Shown here piece after piece: positions 6,936-13,205 of a stretch of DNA of 13,205 nt. The notes under the pieces were generated by a model. It searched no databases and was not told the DNA's origin. It worked only from the letters and a program-made list of their open reading frames with translations. Source of the DNA: FW021-bin31 sp964467635 (lineage in GTDB: Bacteria > Bacteroidota > Bacteroidia > Chitinophagales > Chitinophagaceae); the NCBI GenBank assembly GCA_964467635.1, contig CAYXRN010000090.1, positions 1-13,205 on the forward strand, in the 5' to 3' direction. Position 1 is the stretch's first letter. Each line of letters opens with the position of its first letter. The translations under genes and the position numbers were made by a program.

Positions 6936-8654
6936 ATGAGCCACAAGACCCAGAATAACAATGAAGCGCAAATGCTAAGAGATATACAGGGCAAAAGTTG
7001 GCCGGTCCGTTTAAGGACCTATCTCAACCTCTCGGGCCCCGGATGGCTGCAAAGTGCGCTGACCTTGGGTGCAGGATCAATGGCAAGCAGTTTGTATCTT
7101 GGCGTATTGACAGGTTACAGCATGTTGTGGCTACAGCCGCTTACGATGGTGCTGGGTATCATCATGGTAGGTGCACTTGGCTATATTACGCTCGTTATTA
7201 ACGAACGGCCTTTTAAGGCGATCAATCGGCATATTAATCCGGTACTCGGCTGGGGATGGATACTAGGTGCTTTATTGGCAAGTGTGGTATGGGCATTCCC
7301 CCAGTTTTCGCTGGCTACTGGCGTAATACAACAAAATCTGATGCCGGGTATTTTTGGGCCAACAAGGTCGCTTGGAGGCACTACTGGCCTGATAATTATT
7401 TGTACGATTATTTTGGCGGTATCTTATTTCATTACCTGGAATTATGGGAGGGGAAGAAAGGGTGTAAGAATTTACGAATTGATTCTAAAAGGGATTGTGG
7501 GTATTATCATACTCAGTTTCATAGGGGTAGTGGTGCGGCTTGCTTTTATTTCGGATACATTAGATTGGAGACAGATATGGAGTGGACTAATACCCAACCC
7601 GTCCCTGATATTCCGGCCTGCAGAAGGCTTTTCACCGCTCCTAGCAGGTCTTACAGAAACATCACGTGAGTTTTGGACAAATTTGATTGTGGCCCGCCAA
7701 CAGAATGTGATGGCCGCAGCCCTTTCCAGCGCGGTGGGTATCAATATGACCTTTCTTTTTGCTTATTCTATATTACGTCGTCGTTGGGGGGCTGAATATA
7801 AGGGGCTGATGAAGTTTGACCTCGCAACGGGCATGTTTATCCCGTTCGCGCTGGTGGTAAGCTGTGTGATGATTTCCTCGGCCAGCCAGTTCCATACTAT
7901 TCCTCAGCCGGGATTTGTAGAAGGACAAGCCATAACTTGGGAGCCTACAGAGAAACAAATTAACCAGTACAACCGGATGCTGGAAAGCCGCGTATCCTAC
8001 GAGTACGACAAAGGTAATCTTACCCAACGGGAACTAGCACAACACATGAATGAACTTAGCGACAATGATCGTTACATGGCTGCCACGCTGATCACGAGGG
8101 ATGCCTTCGACTTGGCGAATTCTCTAAAACCCTTATTGGGCAGTGTGTTTGGACAAGTTATTTTTGGTATAGGCGTACTCGGCATGACCCTTTCCAGCAT
8201 CACCCTCATGATGATTATATCCGGGCTGGTACTTTGCGAAGCTTTGAATAAGCCGCATACCGGGCGTGTGTTCCGGCTGGGCGCTGTGATACCGGGCATT
8301 GCGATTCTCGGGCCCTTCTTTTGGGATCAGGCCTCTTTCTGGCTGGCGATCCCCACTTCGATCATCACCCTGATGCTGTTGCCCATCGCCTATATTACTT
8401 TTTTGCTGATGATGAACAATAAAGCCCTTATGGGCAAACATATGCCCAGGGGAAAAAGACGGGTGATCTGGAACACATTGATGATCTTGGCTGTAACCCT
8501 CATTACCTCGGCTAGCCTATATATGCTGTGGACGCGCGGCGGTCTGGTAGCCCTTGTCATGATATTGTTATTCCTTACAGGCATTGGTATCGCGGAATGG
8601 AACAAAAGAAAGAAGAAAGAGCAAGCGACTTCTCAATTTAAAGAACAGGTATAA
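6936..8654 (+). CDS. Divergent Nramp-fold membrane transporter lacking metal-site motifs
   Basis: Integral inner-membrane protein of 572 residues with about 11-12 hydrophobic helices. Residues 34-66 align without a gap to helix 1 of MntH-type Nramp proteins (GPGWLQ for the GP-F/L start, GYSMLWL for the GY-LLW end). Where metal carriers have Asp-Pro-Gly-Asn, this protein has Gly45-Ala46-Gly47-Ser48. In the helix-6 region (about 258-280) the Met-Pro-His motif is absent; by my alignment Gly268-Ile269-Asn270 stand there. A hydrophilic stretch of about 80 residues (320-400) sits between two helices, longer than usual. The last helices are followed by a basic Lys/Arg-rich tail. Automatic annotation would call this a divalent metal transporter, but the lost ligands argue against Mn or Fe transport. 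It is the only transporter in an operon whose GH88 acts inside the cell, so uptake of a uronide is a reasonable guess. Fold likely, substrate unknown. Confidence 0.75.
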   Translation: MSHKTQNNNEAQMLRDIQGKSWPVRLRTYLNLSGPGWLQSALTLGAGSMASSLYLGVLTGYSMLWLQPLTMVLGIIMVGALGYITLVINERPFKAINRHINPVLGWGWILGALLASVVWAFPQFSLATGVIQQNLMPGIFGPTRSLGGTTGLIIICTIILAVSYFITWNYGRGRKGVRIYELILKGIVGIIILSFIGVVVRLAFISDTLDWRQIWSGLIPNPSLIFRPAEGFSPLLAGLTETSREFWTNLIVARQQNVMAAALSSAVGINMTFLFAYSILRRRWGAEYKGLMKFDLATGMFIPFALVVSCVMISSASQFHTIPQPGFVEGQAITWEPTEKQINQYNRMLESRVSYEYDKGNLTQRELAQHMNELSDNDRYMAATLITRDAFDLANSLKPLLGSVFGQVIFGIGVLGMTLSSITLMMIISGLVLCEALNKPHTGRVFRLGAVIPGIAILGPFFWDQASFWLAIPTSIITLMLLPIAYITFLLMMNNKALMGKHMPRGKRRVIWNTLMILAVTLITSASLYMLWTRGGLVALVMILLFLTGIGIAEWNKRKKKEQATSQFKEQV

Positions 8655-8728
8655 TGTTGGACAATTTTTAAATAGAATTGGCTTATTAAATAACTATAAA
8701 TATTCATCCATTGTTTTAATTTAATGCT

Positions 8729-10213
8729 ATGCTTAAAAAACTTATTCTAACACTGTGTCTATTCTTTTTAGGTTGTTCTCTTTGGGCGCAGGATTACCTG
8801 ATCACAGATTTTGGCGCTAGACCCGGTAGGGCATATCTAAATACAGAGGCCATTAATCAGGCGATTGAGGTCTGCAGCATGAAGGGAGGTGGAAGGGTTA
8901 TTATTCCCACAGGCGTTTTCCGGTCGGGGACGATATTTATGCAAGACAATGTAGAATTACACTTTAATATGGGTGCAACACTGCTTGCTAGCCCGAACTT
9001 AAAAGATTTTCCGATTCAGCCACCGGCAACATACCGTTCACAAAAAGATCCCGGAGGCTGGCTCGCCTTTATTTATGCCAACGGGGTGTCTAATATCGCC
9101 ATTACAGGATTTGGAACTATTGACGGAAATGGCGAAAAATTTGAAGGATATGGTCCCGGTCATTACGATGGACGCCCATGCAATATTTTGTTTATTTCAT
9201 GTAATGATGTACGGGTTGAGGGCGTCCGGATGATGAGCTCTGCCATGTGGAATCAACATTACCTAAATTGTGAAGATGTTATTGTTGACCGTATAAAAGT
9301 TTACAATCACTCAAACCGCAATAACGATGGTATTGATATTGACGGATGCCGCGGGTTTATTTTATCCAATTCTATTATTGATACTGATGACGATGCCATT
9401 ACATTAAAGAGTACGGGTAAGGCTGCTACGGAAAATGTAGTCATAACTAATTGTATAGTTTCCAGTTTTTGTAATGCAATAAAAATGGGAACAGAATCTA
9501 CTGGCGGGTTTAGAAATATTTCTATCTCCAACTGCGTTATAAAACCGAGCCGCAATAAGTCAAAACCCATTTATGGATTTCCTCGTGGAATTACAGGTAT
9601 TTCGCTTGAGATAGTGGATGGGGGTGTCATGGAAGGCATAACCATCAGTAACATTACAATTGAAGGTACTGCCTGTCCTTTGTATGTTCGCCTGGCTAAC
9701 CGAGCCAGGAAACATGTGGTTAATGCCTCCCAACCGCCTATGGGAAAGATGAGAAATATTTCGATCAATAACCTGGTAGCTTACAATACAGGTAATTATA
9801 GTTCTTCAATTACCTCCATCCCGGGTTCTTATATTGAGAATGTGTCGCTGAAGAACGTCCAATTCCATAATGTAGGTGGAGTTAAATCCGAAGGATATCT
9901 TAAGAAGATAGCCGATGTAAACGAAGACGAAAAAGGTTATCCGCAACCAAGCGTTTGGAAAAATTTACCATCTTCAGGCTTATTTATAAGGCACGTAAAA
10001 AATATCCAGATAGACGGCTTGATGCTGGGTTCAAAAAAGAGCGATCCCCGGATACCCATAGTAGCTGAAGATGTCAAAGGGATACAGATTCAAGAGATTG
10101 CTAAAATAGGTAATTGCGAAGCAGGTGTTTTTTTCTACGGTAAGAATATTAAAAATTTTGAAATAGAAAAGCCCTTAGGCTGGAAGGGCGAAGTAGTCAA
10201 AATAGGTAAGTAA
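8729..10213 (+). CDS. Secreted GH28 polygalacturonase-like glycoside hydrolase
   Basis: Exported right-handed beta-helix protein of 494 residues. A signal peptide with Lys-Lys and a hydrophobic core ends at about A20 (SLWAQ, cleavage before Gln); C16 after FLG could instead be a poor lipobox. The GH28 domain opens with ITDFGARPG near 25. Catalytic aspartates are D200 in NNDGID and D221/D222 in DTDDDAITLKS; the 21-residue spacing between D200 and D221 is that of fungal polygalacturonases. The third motif, Gly-His-Gly, is replaced by FCNAIKMGTES (247-257), and the Arg-Ile-Lys motif by GISLEIVDGG (290-299). These changes point to an exo-acting or rhamnogalacturonan-type subgroup. The enzyme hydrolyses alpha-linked galacturonate in pectin. 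It lies 74 bases after the transporter, the widest gap in the run, so it may have its own promoter, though none is recognisable. Confidence 0.88.
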   Translation: MLKKLILTLCLFFLGCSLWAQDYLITDFGARPGRAYLNTEAINQAIEVCSMKGGGRVIIPTGVFRSGTIFMQDNVELHFNMGATLLASPNLKDFPIQPPATYRSQKDPGGWLAFIYANGVSNIAITGFGTIDGNGEKFEGYGPGHYDGRPCNILFISCNDVRVEGVRMMSSAMWNQHYLNCEDVIVDRIKVYNHSNRNNDGIDIDGCRGFILSNSIIDTDDDAITLKSTGKAATENVVITNCIVSSFCNAIKMGTESTGGFRNISISNCVIKPSRNKSKPIYGFPRGITGISLEIVDGGVMEGITISNITIEGTACPLYVRLANRARKHVVNASQPPMGKMRNISINNLVAYNTGNYSSSITSIPGSYIENVSLKNVQFHNVGGVKSEGYLKKIADVNEDEKGYPQPSVWKNLPSSGLFIRHVKNIQIDGLMLGSKKSDPRIPIVAEDVKGIQIQEIAKIGNCEAGVFFYGKNIKNFEIEKPLGWKGEVVKIGK

Positions 10214-10382
10214 TTCAGGTGCAAGGAGTGTATTTTAAACTGTATTAGTTTTAAGTCTTTAATCGATAAATGCAGGCTTTCAGCTTCTAGCTGTCTCTGG
10301 GTTTAAAAGTACGCCTTCTAGTTTAACAAGGTAGTAGTTGATTCTTGAAATCAATCGTGTCAACAGTCAAAGATAAGCATTT

Positions 10383-10621
10383 AGTATATCTCCAATACAA
10401 GAAAATTTAGCAGTTGGGAATATGCAGAAATCTGATATTGGGTAAATAGTGGTTATATGGTATGATGGCAACTATCCTTCTGACAAAGATTTCGGGACTA
10501 TGGATTTAGGCTTTTTCGGGCCATTTTTATAAATGGAGCATAAAATCAGTGGAATTTAGTCTGTGGAATGTAGGCGGCTAACCAAAATATGTACGGCAAG
10601 AATCCGAAACGGATCATACTA
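10383..10621 (+). pseudogene. Possible decayed coding remnant (Gfo/Idh/MocA-like?)
   Basis: One frame reads about 60 codons of protein-like sequence interrupted only by TAA at 10443 and 10530 and TAG at 10557; it includes IVVIWYDGNYPSD. A second frame further on reads MYGKNPKRI at 10589-10615. In secreted Gfo/Idh/MocA (GH109-type) proteins a WYDGG motif is followed about 45 residues later by YGxNP, and the distance here is also about 45 codons, with one frame change. That match is suggestive, but other frames of the same stretch also look protein-like and the linking sequence does not match the family. Low confidence. Confidence 0.2.
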
Positions 10622-10764
10622 AAGGTAACAAAGGTGACGGCAGTAAAATTATCTTAGCGGAGATGCCCCCACGTCCTGTTCATAAATGTATAGCAGGCTC
10701 ACGACTGCTTACTCAGAGTATATTATTGACAAATATAGTGACCACCTCCCGTTAAACCGTCAAT

Positions 10765-10776
10765 TGTAGCGCTACA
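10765..10776 (+). promoter_or_regulatory. Operator-like 12-bp palindrome TGTAGCGCTACA
   Basis: A perfect palindrome with a central CG step, the form typical of LacI-family operators. A second copy with 10 of 12 bases identical (TGTAGCGGTACC) starts at 10850, 85 bases downstream. No intact gene starts next to either site, so they may be relics of lost regulation. No regulator gene is in the window. Confidence 0.3.
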
Positions 10777-10849
10777 GCGTTTGAGGTTTGTTTGAGTTTT
10801 TATATTAGAATCTCCAAAAGCTTTACCTGATAAGCGTTTCAGGATTTAG

Positions 10850-10861
10850 TGTAGCGGTACC
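10850..10861 (+). promoter_or_regulatory. Imperfect second copy of the operator-like site
   Basis: TGTAGCGGTACC differs from the palindrome at 10765 at two positions, both in the right half. It is listed because a pair of similar sites is more telling than one; it may be chance. Confidence 0.2.
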
Positions 10862-11018
10862 TCCATACTTTGTTGGAGCAAAAGCTGTTATTTTAACGTA
10901 CCCAATATTTTCTTTCTTTCTCCTTCTCCATTGGCAAATATTTATAAACCTTGGCTATCCGTTTATATTATTAAAACACTTATCCAATTTTTTTGGTAGC
11001 TAAGATAAAACATTCTTT

Positions 11019-11039
11019 TACTTTTTTCTGAAAAAAGTA
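11019..11039 (+). repeat. A/T-rich palindrome, 10-bp arms around one base
   Basis: Arms TACTTTTTTC and GAAAAAAGTA are exact reverse complements around a single T at 11029. It ends four bases before the next palindrome. Read on the minus strand, its left part supplies a run of six T downstream of the GC-richer hairpin at 11044-11066. Confidence 0.6.
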
Positions 11040-11043
11040 GCGG

Positions 11044-11066
11044 TCAGACGGTTTCAAACCGTCTGA
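11044..11066 (-). terminator. GC-richer palindrome, candidate terminator of the minus-strand genes
   Basis: Arms TCAGACGGTTT and AAACCGTCTGA are exact reverse complements of 11 bases around one C at 11055. For transcripts arriving from 11201 on the minus strand, the hairpin would be followed after seven bases by TTTTTT, which resembles an intrinsic terminator with a displaced U-tract. It lies 135 bases after the stop of the broken minus-strand gene. A dispersed repeat element or a palindromic protein site are alternatives. Confidence 0.4.
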
Positions 11067-11200
11067 TGACTGTCAAGATCCCTAAATTATGCCAATCTTT
11101 ATTACTTGAAAACAGGAGATAAATCTGCCACACTCAGCTTTTATTGGACTTTATGCCCGGTCATATTCCAGAAGCCCGCCTTTTGCAAAATCAATGACCC

Positions 11201-12454
11201 TCATTTAAATTTGATCTTAATGAAGCGCGGACGATACAAATAAGGATATTTTTTTATGTTTTTAAAAAAATGAAAAGCATTTACGTTATAGCTGATCAAC
11301 AATTCGCCATTAGATGATAAATGCGAATGCGCTTTGGCATTATAAGTATAAAAGTCTTTTCCCATATTTACCTCCGGACAATCCCATAGTTTGATCACCG
11401 GGCCAAAGGGTTCATGCGGACTTTCACCCAGGCGCAGATCCACAGAAGAGCCGATCCCGTGATCCTGAAAAATCAATGCATATCTTCCATCAGGTAGTGG
11501 GGTAAGGCTCAATTCATCTGACACTTGCGTGGTAATGGTAGCAGCTTTACTAATGTGCTGAACATCAAGACTTCACCCCTTTCCATCCCAAAAACGCCAT
11601 TGATCAAAATCCGTAATATTTTTAAGTAATACCCTGGCTATCATCAGGTCTTTTTCCATAAACCCGGTTCCGTTTTTTACTCCATAAATATAAACATAAC
11701 CATCAGGATGAGGCGTTCCGGCTGTTTTGGTATTGACAAAAACACCAGCGCCAAACGCATAGCCATTGTCTTCTTTATCGCCTGCTACAAACAAAGGCGT
11801 ATCCATTTGTTGCTGATCATTAAATGGCGGCTTGCTGTCATGCGAAAAAATAATTAACGTACTCCCGGCAAGTGCAAATCCCCAGCCGGTATTTACCTTT
11901 CTGACGCAATAAGCAAAAATATAAATGTCACCGTTCTTTTTTGCATTGACAAGGCCATCGCCCAGCCAACACCATTCCGTATCTGCAGAAGCGGGTGTGT
12001 GTGGAATGAATAAGGATTGAGGATTTCCCTGCTCATCTTTATCCCAGTAAAAATGGATCTTTTTCCTATCCGGCTGATCGCCTTCAAGAATAGCCATTGA
12101 ATTATGGATCATTTTATAGCCGGGCTGCAACGAATCATTGATAATATCACCAATCATGGTATCGCTAAACCAGAAAAGCGTTTTAGTATGATCATTAGCT
12201 GCACCAATGGTATCTTCACCATTTAACGATACCGAAAAAATACCATCGCCGCTAAACCAACCTGAATTTCTTTTTAGCGTCAATGTCCAGTCATGAGCGG
12301 GAGTTACTGAAAAATTAAAAGTATTCAGATTGGTTATAACCGTATCCTCTTGTGGATCAGATTCATTATTGGACGGGGCTATAGAACTGTTATTTTGAGC
12401 GTAAGTCTCCAAAGAGATTAACAAGAATCCAATGGTATAAATTGCTTTGATCAT
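11201..12454 (-). pseudogene. DUF5005/DUF4185-like secreted protein broken by one in-frame TGA
   Basis: The frame would give about 417 residues if position 294 were read through. Residues 1-20 form a signal peptide (ends TYAQ). The body looks like a predicted five-bladed propeller of the DUF5005/DUF4185 type found in polysaccharide-degrading Bacteroidota: GDGIFSVSL at 69-77, LFWFSDTM at 93-100, HNSMA at 117-121, WCWLGDG at 161-167, PDGYVYIYGV and WRFWDGKG at 286-293. A TGA at 11573-11575 follows immediately, and the same frame continues into SLDVQHISK and ELSLTPLPDGRYALIFQD to a TAA at 11201. The clean continuation and the usual Trp at such a place suggest a single G-to-A change from TGG. The second part (from 11524) has no plausible start of its own. 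Function of the family is unproven; carbohydrate binding or hydrolysis is assumed. Sequencing error could mimic this break. Confidence 0.75.
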
Positions 12455-12471
12455 ATTCTAATTTATCGGGG

Positions 12472-12894
12472 CTAAGTAACATAAGTATGTTCATACACTT
12501 CATGATCCGATAAGCCAAAAACGGTCAGATCCAGTGTAATATCCATCACGAGCTTATCTTTATTCAATGAGTTTACTGTATAAGTCTTCACAGTTACCCG
12601 GCTGGGATCAAATAGAGAAGCATACATAATGGTCAATGCTTTTTCATCATCACTCAAACTCCAACCTACATAAACATTGGATCCATCAAAGGTACAGACT
12701 TTTGTTTCATAATCAATAGCCATCTTACTATCCCAGTTGAAGCCAATCGTTATAGATGGTGATCTTTAGTAGTAAACCTCTTGACCTACTATCAGACCAG
12801 TGCTTTCGGCTGTTTCTGGAGATAATATCATTGTCAATAAAAGAATTCAGCCGTCCGAGAACGGACTGACCAAGAAATGTTTACTTTTGTCCAT
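12472..12894 (-). pseudogene. Small degenerate reading frame of unknown family with two in-frame stops
   Basis: The intact portion (12472-12723) encodes 83 residues, MAIDYETKVCTFDGSNVYVGW onward in sense but without a recognisable domain; it is rich in beta-strand-like stretches. The same frame extends upstream through RSPSITIGFNWDSK to a TAA at 12766-12768, then through PETAESTGLIVGQEVYY to a TGA at 12847-12849, and finally to an ATG at 12894 (MDKSKHFLVSPFSDG). Read as one gene it would be 140 residues. The two stops and the lack of a start with a leader suggest decay, or that only the last part is translated. It ends 17 bases before the DUF5005-like gene and shares its direction, so the two may have formed a transcription unit. 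I do not recognise the protein. Confidence 0.4.
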
Positions 12895-13005
12895 AGTTGT
12901 TATTTTTTTAAATTAAAGTGTCTACAAAAAAAACAAGGGGCATTATTTTTTACCCACTGCTTTATTTTTTTTATTGGACAATAGCCTTACAAGATCATTT
13001 TCTTC

Positions 13006-13205
13006 TCATTTTTTAGAAAAGGGTATTTCTCTAATACTTTTAACAGGTTCAACTCCCTTTTTCACTAAGACTGCTTCCACAGTATATTTACCAGGTACTT
13101 TTGGTGTCTTACAAGTGATGGTAAAATGTTTTTGTCCATAGGCAGAAATGGATGCTGGAATAGCTTTTTGAATAACTGATTTATTATTCTTTAAAATTCT
13201 AAGAT
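13006..13205 (-). CDS. C-terminal end of a larger protein with an Ig-like tail, 5' end outside window
   Basis: Sixty-five codons run from the right edge to TGA at 13006-13008. The residues ISAYGQKHFTITCKTP followed by VPGKYTVEAVLVKKG look like the last strands of an Ig-like or fibronectin-like domain, as often closes secreted glycoside hydrolases. The frame after TGA stays open for 20 more codons (EENDLVRLLSNKK and onward) to a TAA at 12943, so the TGA could be a late nonsense change; twenty open codons are also expected by chance in roughly four of ten cases. Function cannot be named from this fragment. Same direction as the next two broken genes. Confidence 0.5.
   Translation of the reverse strand, partial: LRILKNNKSVIQKAIPASISAYGQKHFTITCKTPKVPGKYTVEAVLVKKGVEPVKSIREIPFSKK

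Larger units (their letters stand above)
10214..11200. other. 1-kb spacer between converging gene sets, no intact gene
   Basis: No reading frame with family motifs is intact on either strand. The region has frequent stops and lies between the end of the plus-strand GH28 gene and the end of the minus-strand genes. It contains possible coding debris at 10383-10620, a palindrome with a near-copy at 10765 and 10850, and two adjacent long palindromes at 11019-11066. I see no convincing terminator directly behind GH28: a hairpin with arms CAGCT/AGCTG at 10281-10293 has no T-tract. Confidence 0.7.

Noticed and set aside
7256..7669. 137-codon plus-strand frame inside the transporter gene
   Set aside because: It overlaps a much longer membrane-protein frame with family motifs and shows no domain of its own; a shadow frame.
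10281..10293. Hairpin CAGCT-TCT-AGCTG as terminator of the operon
   Set aside because: Short stem and no following T-run.
11045..11066. Neisseria-like DNA uptake sequence in the palindrome (CCGTCTGA core)
   Set aside because: The match to GCCGTCTGAA is incomplete and the gene content is that of Bacteroidota; a chance resemblance.
12853..12866. Hairpin GTCCG-AGAA-CGGAC
   Set aside because: Five base pairs inside a degenerate reading frame, without a T-tract or a second copy.
12925..12957. Possible intrinsic terminator on the minus strand (GGG...CCCC followed by a T-run)
   Set aside because: Only three base pairs can form around a 12-base loop; too weak to claim.
11573..13008. TGA read as tryptophan (altered genetic code)
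   Set aside because: The SDR gene at 4795-5565 ends in TGA at its natural C-terminus, Trp is written TGG throughout, and one of the interrupting stops (12766) is TAA.
1..13205. tRNA, rRNA, CRISPR array, insertion sequence or phage attachment site
   Set aside because: No regularly spaced direct repeats, transposase motifs or structured RNA signatures were seen on either strand.

Overview
The window looks like a Bacteroidota chromosome, probably of the Sphingobacteriia/Chitinophagia type. This is inferred from a signal peptide ending in Ala-Gln, the near absence of Shine-Dalgarno sites, and the mix of GH88, GH28, Gfo/Idh/MocA and sorbosone-dehydrogenase-like cytochrome genes. No marker gene fixes the genus.

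Positions 1-10213 hold eight plus-strand genes in one tight run, with gaps of 6, 36, 32, -1, 15, 50 and 74 bases. In order they are: the 3' part of a cytochrome c / beta-propeller dehydrogenase, a one-domain cupin, a Gfo/Idh/MocA oxidoreductase, a GH88-type unsaturated glucuronyl hydrolase, an SDR oxidoreductase, an enolase-superfamily enzyme, a multi-pass membrane protein of the Nramp fold, and a secreted GH28 polygalacturonase-like enzyme. Together they read as a pathway for uronic-acid oligosaccharides: external trimming (GH28), uptake (the Nramp-fold protein is the only transporter visible), cytoplasmic cleavage of an unsaturated uronide (GH88, no signal peptide), then conversion of the released sugar acid (cupin, SDR, Gfo/Idh, enolase-superfamily member). 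No SusC/SusD pair, polysaccharide lyase or regulator gene is visible.

The most interesting point is the transporter. It aligns without gaps to the first Nramp helix but has Gly-Ala-Gly-Ser where metal carriers have Asp-Pro-Gly-Asn, and the Met-Pro-His motif of helix 6 is also absent. A substrate other than Mn/Fe, perhaps the uronide itself, is worth testing.

Positions 10214-11200 are a spacer of about 1 kb between converging gene sets with no intact gene. It holds possible coding debris, a 12-bp operator-like palindrome and a pair of adjacent long palindromes next to the end of the minus-strand genes.

Positions 11201-13205 carry minus-strand genes in visible decay: a secreted DUF5005/DUF4185-like protein cut by one in-frame TGA, a small reading frame with two in-frame stops, and the C-terminal end of a larger protein that runs off the window. 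The contrast between the intact operon and this region suggests a boundary of selection or a recent rearrangement; sequencing error remains possible.
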